From JAVDCA01 sp035293985 (lineage in GTDB: Bacteria; Pseudomonadota; Alphaproteobacteria; Rhizobiales; Xanthobacteraceae): DNA of 64,000 nucleotides. Positions 17,512-27,553 of the stretch are shown here, piece by piece. How positions within the stretch are numbered: position 1 is the stretch's first letter; the number at the start of each line of letters is the position of its first letter. Under the pieces are notes generated by a model, which saw nothing but the letters and a program-made list of their open reading frames with translations, was not told the DNA's origin and made no database searches. The stretch lies in assembly GCA_035293985.1 (NCBI GenBank), contig DATGLS010000008.1, positions 1-64,000 of the forward strand, read 5' to 3'. A program made the position numbers and the translations under genes.

Positions 17512-18513
17512 TCAGCCCGCCCGGCCCTGGTCGGCCATGGCGCGGAACTTCTTCACATTGTCCTCGCCCGCATAGGCCGCGATGCGCTTATAGGCCGGGT
17601 CCATCATGGCGCGGAACGGCGCGAGATCGGGGTGCGTGACCGCGACGCCAGCAGCCGCGATCTTCTTGATCTGCTCCTCTTCCTGGTCGGCGATCAGCTT
17701 GCGCATCAGGTTGCCGGCCGAGACGCTCTCCTCGCGAAAGATCTTCTGCTGATCGGGCGTGAGCTTCCTCCACGCCACCGCGCTCACGGTGTGGATCATG
17801 TTGTTGTAGATATGGCGCGTGATGGCGAGATGCTTCTGCACCTCGTAGAACTTGTTGAAGTAGATCACGGCGACCGGGTTCTCCTCGCCATCGACCACCT
17901 TCTGCGACAGCGCGAGGTAGAGCTCGGGAAACGCGATCGCCTGCACGATGGCGCCGACCGCCTCGAGGGAGGCCTGGATCTGCAGCTCGGGCGGCGTGCG
18001 CAGCTTGAGGCCCTTTATGTCCGCCGGCGCGTTGATCGGGCGCACGTTGTTGGTGACGTTGCGGAAGCCATAGTCCCAGTTGCGCAGGAGAATGAAGCCC
18101 TGCGCCTCGGCGAGCGGCGCGAGCCAGTCCATCGCCGGTCCGTCGAGCACGCGGAAGGCGTGCTGCGGGCTGTCCCAGATGAACGGCAGCATGACCGCCG
18201 CAAACGCGATCGCGTACTTGTCGAGCTGGCCTTGCGTCGGCAGGCCCATGTCGATGGTGCCGAGCTTGATCTGCTGGGCCTGCTCGGGCGGGCCGCCGAG
18301 CACGTTGTTGGGGAAGATGTTGATCTTGATGTCGCCGTTGGTGCGCGCCGCGACCTTGGCGGCGAATTCCTTCGCGGCGATATGGGCCGGATGATCTTCC
18401 GCCGCGAAATGCGCGAACCGCAAGGTCTTGGCGGCGCGCGCCGAGACGTAAGGCGCGGCGACCGAGAGCGCCGCGCCGCCGAGGCCGGCCTTGAGAAGGT
18501 TTCTGCGATCCAT
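17512..18513 (-). CDS. TRAP transporter periplasmic receptor (DctP family)
   Basis: Secreted receptor of 333 residues for the fused TRAP permease upstream in the same operon. The ATG at 18513 is chosen because GGGAGAG lies just before it. The N-terminus MDRRNLLKAGLGGAALSVAA is a twin-arginine-type signal, cleaved near SARAA. Family blocks are LRFAHFAAEDHPAHIAAKEF, INIFPNNVLGGPPEQAQQIK and the Arg-containing GLKLRTPPELQIQASLEAVG. It lies 28 bases downstream of the permease gene. Confidence 0.93.
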   Translation of the reverse strand: MDRRNLLKAGLGGAALSVAAPYVSARAAKTLRFAHFAAEDHPAHIAAKEFAAKVAARTNGDIKINIFPNNVLGGPPEQAQQIKLGTIDMGLPTQGQLDKYAIAFAAVMLPFIWDSPQHAFRVLDGPAMDWLAPLAEAQGFILLRNWDYGFRNVTNNVRPINAPADIKGLKLRTPPELQIQASLEAVGAIVQAIAFPELYLALSQKVVDGEENPVAVIYFNKFYEVQKHLAITRHIYNNMIHTVSAVAWRKLTPDQQKIFREESVSAGNLMRKLIADQEEEQIKKIAAAGVAVTHPDLAPFRAMMDPAYKRIAAYAGEDNVKKFRAMADQGRAG

Positions 18514-18541
18514 GCTGTTCTCTCCCATAAGGTTATTGGAT

Positions 18542-20434
18542 CTATTGGATGCGGAAGCCGAAATACTTCGGCAAGGCGAGCGCAAACCAGGGGACGAAGG
18601 CCACGACCAGCAGCCCGACCAGGATCATGATCATGTAAGGCAGCGCGGCGCGGGAAGCCCGCTCGATGTCGCAGCGCATGATAGCACAGCAGACATAGAA
18701 GCCCACGCCGGCGAGCGGCATGAAACCGCCGATGCCCATGGCGATGATCAGCACGAGTGAGTAGTGCAGCTCGCTCAAGCCGAGCTTGCCGGCGATCGGG
18801 ATCAGCAACGGCGCCACCACGTTGAGCGACGGCAGGCCTTCGAGCAACACCCCGACGACGATCAGCAGCAGGATCGAGCCGAGCATGAAGATCACGGTGC
18901 TGTTGCCGACGCCACCGAGGAGATCGACGAGCCGCTGCGGCAGATAGGCGACCGTCAACGTCCACGAGAAGGCCGAGGAGGCCGCAAAAATGAACAGCAG
19001 CACGCCGGTGAGCGCCGCCGTGTCGGTGACGACGCGCATGAGGGTCGCGAAGCTGAGCTCGCGATAGACCAGCATCGCCAGTATCAGCCCATAGATCACC
19101 GCGAACGAGGCGACCTCGGTCGGCGTCGCAACGCCGGCGAGGATCCCGCCGATCAGCATCACGGGCATCAGCAGCGGCAGCACCGCGCCGAGGCCGGCCT
19201 TGGCCATGACGCGGACCGGCGCGCGCGGCGCCGGCGGCGTGCCGGCGAGGCGCGCGCGAACGTAGATCAGGGCCATCAGGCAAGCCGCCATCACGGCCGC
19301 CGGAACGAGGCCGCCGATGAACATGCCGGCGAGCGACACGCTCGAGATCGAGCCGACGATCAGCATGGCGATGCTGGGCGGGACCGTCTCGCCCATGATC
19401 GCCGCGGCGGCGAGCACGGCCGCGCCTTCCCCGGCGCCGTGCCGCTCGCGCAGCTGGTCGCGCATGATGGCGCCGACCGCGGCGATGTCGGCCGGCTTCG
19501 AGCCCGACAGGCCCGACACCACGTACATGCTGGCGACGGTCACCTGCAGCAGGCCGCCGCGCCAGTGTCCGACCAGGGTCTGGATGAAGTGCACCAGCCG
19601 CGCGCTGATGCCGCCGCGCTCCATGATGAGGCCGGCAAGGATGAAGAACGGGATGGCGAGCAGGATGAAGTTGCCGGTGCCGTTGACCATGGTCTGCGGC
19701 AGCACCACGAACGAGGCGTCGGTCGCCCACAGATAGGATGCGCTCGCCAGCATCAGCACGAAGCCGACCGGCACGCCCGCGAAGATGGCGATGAAGAACA
19801 GCGCGAGCGCGAGCACGATCGCGGCATCGTCGCCGAGCCAGGGCAGCCAGACGTCGCGCGTCACCGCCGCGAGCGTGATCACCAGCGCGAAGGCCAAGCC
19901 GACCAACAACGCGAGCCGGACACTGCGGCGGAGGAGATTGTCGATCGCATGTAGCGCGAACAGGGCCATGCCGAGCGGCAGCGGCAGCGCGATCAAGGCG
20001 GCCGGGACCTGCAGGATCGGCGTGCGCTCGGCCCAGCTCGAGACGATGAACTCGGCTGACAGGATGCCGGCGAGCCCGACCACGAACAGCACGATGACGT
20101 CGGCGAGCACGACGCAGCAGCGCTCGAGCCGCGGCGGTGCGGCGTCGAGCAGGACACGCACGCAGGCATGCTCCTGCCGGCGAAACGCGACCGCGCCACC
20201 GATGAAGGCCAGCACCGACAGGACGAGGCGCGCGACCTCGTCGCTCCACAGGAAGGAGGAATGAAAGAAGGCGCGGGCCACCACGTTGGCGAGGACGAGG
20301 ACGAGCTCGCCAACGAGCGCGATGACGACCAGGCTTTCGGCGAAGCCATCCACCAGGCGCATGGCGGCCGAGGGCGCCCTTTGCTCGCTTTCGCCTGCTG
20401 GCGCGCCGACGATGCTCGCCGCCCCGTCCGCCAT
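18542..20434 (-). CDS. TRAP transporter fused permease (DctQ-DctM)
   Basis: An inner-membrane protein of about 630 residues that fuses the small DctQ (roughly residues 25-165, four helices, SSFLWSDEVARLVLSVLAFIGGAVA) to the large 12-helix DctM channel (about 200-630, with VPVGFVLML, GLSGSKPADIAAVGAIM and GEGAAVLAAAAIMGETVPPS). It drives Na+- or H+-coupled uptake of the ligand delivered by the receptor encoded next. The ATG at 20434 follows GGAGGAAA; in-frame starts at 20485 and 20515 would extend across the operator-like palindrome. Fused QM proteins are a known minority class. Confidence 0.93.
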   Translation of the reverse strand: MADGAASIVGAPAGESEQRAPSAAMRLVDGFAESLVVIALVGELVLVLANVVARAFFHSSFLWSDEVARLVLSVLAFIGGAVAFRRQEHACVRVLLDAAPPRLERCCVVLADVIVLFVVGLAGILSAEFIVSSWAERTPILQVPAALIALPLPLGMALFALHAIDNLLRRSVRLALLVGLAFALVITLAAVTRDVWLPWLGDDAAIVLALALFFIAIFAGVPVGFVLMLASASYLWATDASFVVLPQTMVNGTGNFILLAIPFFILAGLIMERGGISARLVHFIQTLVGHWRGGLLQVTVASMYVVSGLSGSKPADIAAVGAIMRDQLRERHGAGEGAAVLAAAAIMGETVPPSIAMLIVGSISSVSLAGMFIGGLVPAAVMAACLMALIYVRARLAGTPPAPRAPVRVMAKAGLGAVLPLLMPVMLIGGILAGVATPTEVASFAVIYGLILAMLVYRELSFATLMRVVTDTAALTGVLLFIFAASSAFSWTLTVAYLPQRLVDLLGGVGNSTVIFMLGSILLLIVVGVLLEGLPSLNVVAPLLIPIAGKLGLSELHYSLVLIIAMGIGGFMPLAGVGFYVCCAIMRCDIERASRAALPYMIMILVGLLVVAFVPWFALALPKYFGFRIQ

Positions 20435-20476
20435 CCCGCGATTTCCTCCACCGGCGCCGATCGGAACCGGACGTCC

Positions 20477-20499
20477 ACTTGTCATATTGTCAGACAAGT
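20477..20499. promoter_or_regulatory. Candidate GntR/FCD-type operator upstream of TRAP operon
   Basis: TTGTCAGACAA at 20487-20497 is an 11-base palindrome that fits the TNGTNNNACNA pattern bound by FadR-type (FCD) GntR regulators. It is nested in a wider dyad ACTTGTC (20477-20483) and GACAAGT (20493-20499). It lies about 50 bases upstream of the TRAP permease start and between that operon and the upstream enolase-family gene. No GntR gene is encoded in the window, so the regulator would act from elsewhere. Confidence 0.5.
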
Positions 20500-20582
20500 T
20501 CGGGACGGATTTCAATCCCCGACGCGCTTGCTTTCTTGCCGCAGGCGGACCCTGGTCAGAGCCGGAAAGCCTCGATCGCGCG

Positions 20583-21674
20583 TCAGCCGAGACCGTATTT
20601 CCGGAAAAGCTCGGGCGCGAACTTCAACCCAAGTCCGGGCGCTGCCGGCACCGTGATCTCGCCCTGCTGTGGCATCGGCGGATTTTCGAACAGCCGCCAG
20701 GTCCACGGCATGTACTCGACCGTGAGGCCGTTCGGCGCCGCCGCGATCGTGTGCACCTGGATTTCCGGCAGCAGGTGGCTGACCACGGGCCGGCTGAAGC
20801 CTTCCGCCATGGCGGCGATCTTCATCCAACCCGTGATGCCGCCGGCGCGCAGCACGTCGATCATCACGATGTCGACGGAGTGGTGGACCAATGATTTCGC
20901 GTGCGGTTCGACGCCGTAAAGGTACTCGCCCGCGCACACCGGCATCGTCAGCGCCGACGCGATCTCGGCGAGGCCGTGATGATCGGTCGCCGTGGTCGGA
21001 TCCTCGAGCCAGGTGAGACCGACGTCCTCGATGCGGCTTGCGATCGAGATCGCCTCGGCGACGCTCCAACGCTGGTTGATGTCGCACATCAGCGCGATAT
21101 CCGGCCCGATCGCATTGCGCACCACGTGGATACGCTCGATCTCCTGCGCCGGCGTGAGGCCATCGACCGCCATCTGGGTCTTCATCTGGGTGTAGCCCTT
21201 TTCGACGAGGGCAGCGGCGGCGCGTTCGACGTCCTTGAGTGGGCTCGTGCGCATCAGCGCGCCGCTCGCGTAGGCCGGCACCTTGTCGCGCAGTCCGCCG
21301 AGCAGCCGCGCGACCGGCACGCCGAACGCCTTGCCGCGGATGTCCCACAGCGCGATGTCGATTGCGGCGAGCGCCAGCGTCGCGATTCCCTGCGGCCCGC
21401 ACGGCGCCGCGGCGGCGCGCAGCTTGGCGGCGATCGCCTCGTGACGCAGCGGATCGTCGCCCTTGATCAGGTCGCCGAAGTCGTCGACCGCGGCCTTCAG
21501 CGCCTTCATGATCTTGCCGCCGAAGCCCGTGACGCCGATGCCCTCGACGCCGTCATCAGTGAGGATCTGCACCGTCACGTATTCGCGCATCATCGACGCC
21601 GCCACCGGCGCGCCGACCAGCGGCTCCTCGGGCGGCATGCGGACGACGTTGGTTTTGACCTGCTGGATTTTCAT
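20583..21674 (-). CDS. Enolase-superfamily enzyme (mandelate racemase/muconate lactonizing type)
   Basis: A 363-residue member of the MR/MLE group, which abstracts a proton alpha to a carboxylate using Mg2+ and then dehydrates, racemises or cycloisomerises. The ATG at 21674 follows GAGG. Metal ligands are D198 (MCDINQRW), E224 (WLEDP) and E250 (CAGEYL); D273 and H300 (VVSHLLPEI) form the His-Asp dyad. The usual K-x-K base motif reads K165-T-Q167, so the second Lys is lost. Acid-sugar dehydratase is the most likely role, given the neighbouring TRAP uptake operon and SDR; this is inference. Confidence 0.92.
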   Translation of the reverse strand: MKIQQVKTNVVRMPPEEPLVGAPVAASMMREYVTVQILTDDGVEGIGVTGFGGKIMKALKAAVDDFGDLIKGDDPLRHEAIAAKLRAAAAPCGPQGIATLALAAIDIALWDIRGKAFGVPVARLLGGLRDKVPAYASGALMRTSPLKDVERAAAALVEKGYTQMKTQMAVDGLTPAQEIERIHVVRNAIGPDIALMCDINQRWSVAEAISIASRIEDVGLTWLEDPTTATDHHGLAEIASALTMPVCAGEYLYGVEPHAKSLVHHSVDIVMIDVLRAGGITGWMKIAAMAEGFSRPVVSHLLPEIQVHTIAAAPNGLTVEYMPWTWRLFENPPMPQQGEITVPAAPGLGLKFAPELFRKYGLG

Positions 21675-21698
21675 GTGAACCTCATTCGCATATGGCGC

Positions 21699-21846
21699 CG
21701 TAGGGTGGGCAAAGGCGGCCGAGACGCCTCGGCTGGGGTACGTCGCCTGACCCGCCGTGCCCACGCGGTGCAAGCGTCGGCGTGGGCACGGCGGGACTGA
21801 TACCATGCCACCACGCGGGCACCTTGGCCGCCTTTGCCCACCCGAC
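21699..21846. repeat. Palindromic intergenic repeat, GTAGGGTGGGC family, copy 3
   Basis: Outer arms GGGTGGGCAAAGGCGGCC (21703-21720) and its exact complement (21826-21843) pair over 18 bases. An inner perfect inverted repeat, CCCGCCGTGCCCACGC at 21751-21766 against 21780-21795, matches the inner stem of copy 2. It fills the spacer between two tandem enolase-superfamily genes. Confidence 0.88.
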
Positions 21847-21852
21847 CGCTCA

Positions 21853-22950
<1,098 letters not shown>

Positions 22951-23015
22951 GGAAGAGACCCGGCAAGCGGAGGATGACGTGATGTGATAGTCTCGACCGT
23001 TCCAGCATGACCTGC

Positions 23016-23050
23016 GTGGACAAAATCGCAAGCTGCGATTTCGCCCACCC
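23016..23050. repeat. Fragment of GTAGGGTGGGC-family repeat
   Basis: GTGGACAAAATCGCA and TGCGATTTCGCCCACCC form a short hairpin whose right end matches the right arm of the full repeats. It lies immediately upstream of the UbiD start and appears to be a decayed copy. Confidence 0.5.
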
Positions 23051-23067
23051 GACCCGTCGGATCCGTG

Positions 23068-24486
23068 ATGAACGAACGCGTTGCCCCCCATGCTCAGACC
23101 TCGACCGGGCGCAAGCCGGTCACCGACCTGCGCGCCTGGCTCGATATGCTCGCAAACAGCAACCGCCTCGCGGTGGCTCGGCCGGGCGTGAAGCTCCGGT
23201 TCGAGCTCTCCGCCATCGCCAAGACGCTCGACGGCACCAAGGCCACGCTGTTTCCACGACCCGACGGCCATCCCGTGCCGGTGATCTCCGGGCTGACCTC
23301 CGACCGCGGCTGGATGGCGGAGGCGATGGGCGTCGCCAATGATGAGCTGCTCGCGGCCTACCAGGAGGCGGCACTCAATCCGCTTCCCTGGCGCGAGGTC
23401 GGGAGCGCCCCCGTGCACGAGGTGGTGCACCGCGAGGTCGACCTGCCGCGGCTCTTGCCGATCCCGGTGCACAACGAGCTCGACTCCGGCCCCTACATCA
23501 CGGCGGGCCTGCTGATATCACGCAATCCGAAGAGCGGCGCGCAGAACGTCACCATCCATCGGCTCCAGCTCAGCGGGCCGAAACGGCTCGGCGTGCTGCT
23601 GCTGCCGCGCCACACGCTGCGCTTCTTCCAGATGGCCGAAGAGGCCGGCGGCGACCTGCCGGTCGCGATCGTCATCGGCGTCGATCCGCTCACGCTCCTC
23701 TCCTCGCAGGCGATCGCGCCGATCGACTTCGACGAGCTCACCATTGCGGGCGCCCTGCACCGCCGCCCGCTCGACGTCGTGAAGTGCTTGTCGAGCGACA
23801 TCCGCGTGCCGGCGAATGCCGAGATCGTGCTCGAGGGGCGCATTCTCGCGCGCACGCGCGAGATGGAAGGTCCGTTCGGCGAGTTTCCGCAATACTACAG
23901 CGAGCCGGCCGAGCAGCACGTGATCGAGATCGACGCGGTCACGCACCGCCAGAACCCGATCTTCCACACCATTCTCGGCGGCGGCATCGAGCACCTGCTG
24001 CTCGGCGGCATTCCGCGCGAGGCGACCATCATGTCGCATCTGCGGCGCAGCTTCCCCGGCGTGCTCGACGTGCATCTCTCGCGCGGCGGCACCTGCCGCT
24101 ATCACCTCAACGTGAAGCTCGACAAGCGCCATGAGGGCGAGGGCAAGAACGTGATCATGGGCGCATTCGGCGCCCACTACGACATCAAGCACGTGGTGGT
24201 GGTCGATAAGGACGTCGACATCCACAACCAGGCCGAGGTCGAGTGGGCGATCGCGACGCGCTTCCAGGCCGACCGCGACCTGGTGGTGGTTTCGCAGGCG
24301 CTCGGCTCGCGGCTCGATCCGTCGGCCAACAACGGGGTCAGCGCCAAGATGGGCTTCGACGCGACCGTGCCGCTGTCGTCGCCGCCGCTGAAGTACAAGC
24401 GGATCCGGGTGCCGGGGGAGGAAGCGGTCGACCTGGGCAGGATGATCGATGCGCAGGCCGATTGGCGCAAGGCGATCGGGTCATAG
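23068..24486 (+). CDS. UbiD-family decarboxylase (prenylated-FMN dependent)
   Basis: Reversible non-oxidative decarboxylase of alpha,beta-unsaturated or aromatic acids, 472 residues. The key Glu-Arg-Glu set is visible: NVTIHRLQ near residue 165 supplies the Arg and EGPFGEF at 267-273 supplies both Glu residues. ATILGGGIEHLLLGGIPREA-like text (ILGGGIEHLLLGGIPREA) and LNVKLDKRHEGEGKNVI are further family blocks. ATG at 23068 is directly preceded by GTG at 23065. No UbiX flavin prenyltransferase gene is in the window, so the cofactor must come from elsewhere. It may finish a ring-acid pathway involving neighbouring enzymes. Confidence 0.93.
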   Translation: MNERVAPHAQTSTGRKPVTDLRAWLDMLANSNRLAVARPGVKLRFELSAIAKTLDGTKATLFPRPDGHPVPVISGLTSDRGWMAEAMGVANDELLAAYQEAALNPLPWREVGSAPVHEVVHREVDLPRLLPIPVHNELDSGPYITAGLLISRNPKSGAQNVTIHRLQLSGPKRLGVLLLPRHTLRFFQMAEEAGGDLPVAIVIGVDPLTLLSSQAIAPIDFDELTIAGALHRRPLDVVKCLSSDIRVPANAEIVLEGRILARTREMEGPFGEFPQYYSEPAEQHVIEIDAVTHRQNPIFHTILGGGIEHLLLGGIPREATIMSHLRRSFPGVLDVHLSRGGTCRYHLNVKLDKRHEGEGKNVIMGAFGAHYDIKHVVVVDKDVDIHNQAEVEWAIATRFQADRDLVVVSQALGSRLDPSANNGVSAKMGFDATVPLSSPPLKYKRIRVPGEEAVDLGRMIDAQADWRKAIGS

Positions 24487-24489
24487 GGT

Positions 24490-24582
24490 CGTAGGGTGGG
24501 CAAACCAAAGACGCGTAGCGCCGTGCCCACGCGTTGCTCGCACATGGGTACGGCGCGCGATGCGCGCCTTTGCCCACCTTAC
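24490..24582. repeat. Palindromic intergenic repeat, GTAGGGTGGGC family, copy 4
   Basis: CGTAGGGTGGGCAAA (24490-24504) pairs with TTTGCCCACCTTAC (24569-24582), with one mismatch. Inner arms CGCCGTGCCCACGCG and GTACGGCGCGCG are degraded relative to copies 2 and 3. It lies between the convergent UbiD and crotonase genes, four bases after the UbiD TAG stop. Confidence 0.8.
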
Positions 24583-24592
24583 TGGCCTAATC

Positions 24593-25408
24593 TCACAGCT
24601 GCCTCTTGAACTTCGGTTTGCGCTTCTCGCTGAAGGCCGCGATGCCCTCCTTGTAGTCGTCGGTCAGCCGCAGCTTCTCATAAGCGTGGCCTTCGACCTC
24701 GAGCCCGACGCCGATGCCGGCCTCGTACGACGTCGCGAGCACCCTCTTGATGGTCTTGAGCGCGAGTGGTGATTGCGCCGTGAGCTTCGCCACCGTCTCG
24801 TCGATCTCCCGGTCGAGCGCCGCGGAATCCTCCACCACCCGCGTGAGCAGGCCCCATTGATAGGCCTCCGGGGCCGGGATGCGGCGGGCGAGCATCATCA
24901 TGTCGGCGGCGCGCGTCAGCCCGGCGATGCGCGCGACGCGCTGGCTGCCGCCACTGCCGGGAATCTGGCCGAGCGAGACCTCGGGCAGCGCCAGCAGCGT
25001 GTCTTTCGTCGCAATCCGGATGTCGCACGCCATCGCGAGCTCGAGGCCGACGCCCATGGCATATTTCTCCATCGCGCAGACGACCGGCTTCGGGCAGCGC
25101 TCGGGCGCCGCGATGTTCCAGGCGAGATGCGACATACCGTCGGTCTCGATGTCGGGAAACGCCTTGACGTCGCCGCCCGACGTGTAGGTGCCGTTGGCGC
25201 CGCGGATCACCACGACGCGCACCTCGGGGTCTTGGCTGAACGCCTCGATGATGGCGTTGATCTGGCTGCGCCCGCGATAGGACACGATGTTGAGCGGCGG
25301 CCGGTCGAGGATGAGCCAGCCGATCTGCCTCGCCGCGTCAACCTCGTAGCGCAGCCCATCGAGATCGCGCAGAATCGCGGCGCGCATGTCGGCGTAGTCT
25401 TTGGGCAT
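24593..25408 (-). CDS. Enoyl-CoA hydratase/isomerase (crotonase) family protein
   Basis: Crotonase-fold enzyme of 271 residues acting on acyl-CoA thioesters. Oxyanion-hole segments are GTYTSGGDVKAF (about 88-99) and EKYAMGVGLELAMACD (about 119-134), followed by ALPEVSLGQIPGSGGSQR with a Glu at the usual catalytic loop. AAGGAAA precedes the ATG. It is the last gene of the leftward molybdenum hydroxylase/ligase run, although a 112-base repeat-bearing spacer separates it from the ligase. It could hydrate, isomerise or open a ring of the CoA ester formed by that ligase; the specific reaction is not visible. Confidence 0.92.
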   Translation of the reverse strand: MPKDYADMRAAILRDLDGLRYEVDAARQIGWLILDRPPLNIVSYRGRSQINAIIEAFSQDPEVRVVVIRGANGTYTSGGDVKAFPDIETDGMSHLAWNIAAPERCPKPVVCAMEKYAMGVGLELAMACDIRIATKDTLLALPEVSLGQIPGSGGSQRVARIAGLTRAADMMMLARRIPAPEAYQWGLLTRVVEDSAALDREIDETVAKLTAQSPLALKTIKRVLATSYEAGIGVGLEVEGHAYEKLRLTDDYKEGIAAFSEKRKPKFKRQL

Positions 25409-25444
25409 GATGGTTTCCTTTTTGGTTGCGACGGCCGGAGCCGC

Positions 25445-25520
25445 GCGAATAGCGAGTCGGGAATAGCGAATAGCGCCCCTACTCGCTACTCGCTACTCGC
25501 CATTCGCTATTCGCGATTCC
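25445..25520. repeat. Heptanucleotide repeat cluster with dyad symmetry
   Basis: GCGAATAGCGAGT and GAATAGCGAATAGCG (25445-25475) are followed by repeated units CTACTCG, CTACTCG, CCATTCG and CTATTCG (25480-25514) on the other side, so the two halves are near reverse complements built of seven-base units. The array fills the spacer between ligase and crotonase genes and could fold into a long hairpin in their common transcript. Confidence 0.75.
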
Positions 25521-27053
25521 TCATAACTTTTCATATTCCCCGATCCGCAGCTTGCGGCGCAGCAGCTTGCCGGAGGCCGAGCGTGGGATCGCCTTGACGA
25601 ATACGTATTCGCGCGGGCGCTTGAAGCGGGCAAGGCCGGTCTCGAGGCAGGCCGTGTCGATCGCCTCGTGGGTCACCTCGGCCGAGACCGGCTCGACGAA
25701 GGCGACGACGCGGCTGCCGAGCCGCTCGTCCGGCATCCCGACCACGGCGGCGCTGGCGACGCCCGGGCAGCGCGCGAGCGCACTCTCGACCTCCTCGGGA
25801 AAGATGTTCTCGCCGCCCGAGATGATCATGTCGTCGACGCGGCCGACCACATAAAGCTCGCCGTCGGCGTCGAACTGCCCGAGATCGCCGGTGCGATACC
25901 AACTGCCCTGGATCGCCTTGGCGTCGGCGTCGGGCCGCTTCCAATAGCCCGTGAACGCCTCTGGGCTCGCCATGCTGGCGACGATCTCGCCCGGCTCGCC
26001 GTTCGGCACATCGGCCTCGACGGCGTCGCGGTTCGCCGGATCGACCACCCGGATCACCTGGTTGAGGCCGGCGCGCCCGGCGCAGGCCGGCTTCTCGCGC
26101 TGATGGTCGCAGATCGTGAAGGTGTAGATCTCGCTCGACCCGTAGTGGTTGATGAACACATCCGGCTTGAACGCATCGAGGCAGTGCTCGACCAGCACCG
26201 GCGTCATCGCCATGCCGGCATAGCCGAGGCGCGACAGCGAGCGCAGGTCAAATTGCGAGAAGGCCGGATCGCGCACGATGTCGTGGAACATGGTGGGCAC
26301 GAGGAAGAGGCTCGAGACGCGCTCGGCCGCGACCGCCCTCAGCACGCCGGCCGGCGAATAGTCCGGCATGCACACGAGCTTGCCGTTGACCAGCGCGGTG
26401 GCGAGCATCTTGCGCACGCCCATGGTGTGGAACATGGGCATGACGCAGAGCGAAGACTCGCCCATGCGGTAGAGGTGGTGTGCGATCTGGCTCACGCCGG
26501 CCGCGAGCTCGGCGCGATGCGAGCGCGGCACACCCTTGGGCCGGCCGGTGGTGCCTGACGTGTAGAGCATGAGGCAGGTCGCGATGTCATCGGGCGCGGC
26601 CGGGCGCGCGAGCGGCGCTTCTTCCAGCAGCTTCTCGAAGCGGATGCCGTCGCCCTTGCCGTCCGCCGCGACGATCTGCCGGCGCCCATCGATCTTCAGC
26701 CGCGCCGCCGCCTCGGGGGGTGACGTGCCCGCCGCGCCGTCATAGGCGACCGCGGCCGCTTCGCAGTCCTCCAGGCAATAGGCGATCTCGTCGAGCGAGC
26801 CGCGCCAGCTGATCGGCGTGAAGATCAGGCCGAGCATGTGGCTCGCCCAGTAGAGCGTCGCCATCTCGTAGCGGTTGCGCATGATGGCGGCGAAATGATC
26901 GCCTGCCTTCAGCCCTGACCGGGCGAGCGCGCCGGCGACGGCGCGGATTTCCGCGTCCCATTGCGCATAGCTGCGGCGACGCTCGCCATCGACCACAGCG
27001 GGCGCACCCGGCTGGCGTCGCACCGAAATCGCAAAGGCCGTACCCAGATCCAT
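25521..27053 (-). CDS. AMP-dependent acyl-CoA synthetase/ligase
   Basis: ANL-superfamily ligase of about 510 residues that converts a carboxylic acid to its CoA thioester through an acyl-AMP. The P-loop-like LYTSGTTGRPKGVPRSH lies near residue 170, YRTGDLGQFDADGELYVVGR near 380 and PRSASGKLLRR with the catalytic Lys at the C-terminus. ATG at 27053 shares one base with the upstream stop (TGATG); GTG at 27056 is an alternative. Tight coupling to the molybdenum hydroxylase subunits suggests that the hydroxylase acts on the acid or CoA ester handled here. Confidence 0.92.
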   Translation of the reverse strand: MDLGTAFAISVRRQPGAPAVVDGERRRSYAQWDAEIRAVAGALARSGLKAGDHFAAIMRNRYEMATLYWASHMLGLIFTPISWRGSLDEIAYCLEDCEAAAVAYDGAAGTSPPEAAARLKIDGRRQIVAADGKGDGIRFEKLLEEAPLARPAAPDDIATCLMLYTSGTTGRPKGVPRSHRAELAAGVSQIAHHLYRMGESSLCVMPMFHTMGVRKMLATALVNGKLVCMPDYSPAGVLRAVAAERVSSLFLVPTMFHDIVRDPAFSQFDLRSLSRLGYAGMAMTPVLVEHCLDAFKPDVFINHYGSSEIYTFTICDHQREKPACAGRAGLNQVIRVVDPANRDAVEADVPNGEPGEIVASMASPEAFTGYWKRPDADAKAIQGSWYRTGDLGQFDADGELYVVGRVDDMIISGGENIFPEEVESALARCPGVASAAVVGMPDERLGSRVVAFVEPVSAEVTHEAIDTACLETGLARFKRPREYVFVKAIPRSASGKLLRRKLRIGEYEKL

Positions 27054-27553
27054 CACTCACCCCGGCGCATCTTCTCCGCCGCGTCCATGATCGCGGCGAC
27101 GATACCCGCATAGCCGGTGCAGCGACAGATGTGACCGGACAACATGTCGCGCACCTCGGCTTCGGTCGGGGCTGCATTTTTGCGCAGGAAGTGTGTGGCG
27201 GACAGCAGGATGCCGGGCGTGCAGAAGCCGCATTGCAGGGCGTGATGCTGGGAAAACGCCCGCTGCAGCACGTTGAGCGTGCCGGGGTCGGCGAGACCCT
27301 CGACGGTGGTGATATCGGCGCCCTCCATCTGCACGGCGTAGCGGGTGCAGCTGCGCATCGCCTTTCCGTCGATCAGCACCGTGCAGGCGCCGCACACCCC
27401 GTGCTCGCAGCCCACATGCACGCCGAATGCCTGCAGCTCATGACGGAGGAAATCGGTGAGCAGCATGCGTGGCTCGGCGAAGCCTGAGCGGGGCTTTCCG
27501 TTCACCGTCAGCGTGACGCGCTGCTTCTGGTCGGGGCCGATGCGCACGCTCAT
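27053..27553 (-). CDS. Molybdenum hydroxylase small subunit, 2x[2Fe-2S] (CoxS type)
   Basis: Iron-sulfur subunit of a xanthine dehydrogenase/CO dehydrogenase-family enzyme, 166 residues. The plant-ferredoxin-like cluster uses C49, C54, C57 and C69 (GCEHGVCGACTVLIDG) and the second cluster uses C108, C111, C143 and C145 (CGFCTPG, ICRCTGY). It passes electrons from the molybdenum site in the large subunit to the FAD subunit. The start MSVRIGPDQKQRVTLTVNG overlaps the stop of the FAD-subunit gene by four bases. The frame remains open far upstream but that part is antisense shadow. Confidence 0.94.
   Translation of the reverse strand: MSVRIGPDQKQRVTLTVNGKPRSGFAEPRMLLTDFLRHELQAFGVHVGCEHGVCGACTVLIDGKAMRSCTRYAVQMEGADITTVEGLADPGTLNVLQRAFSQHHALQCGFCTPGILLSATHFLRKNAAPTEAEVRDMLSGHICRCTGYAGIVAAIMDAAEKMRRGE

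Noticed and set aside
25445..25520. CRISPR-like array of short repeats
   Set aside because: The units are seven bases with no unique spacers and have dyad symmetry, so this is a simple repeat hairpin and not CRISPR. No cas genes are present.
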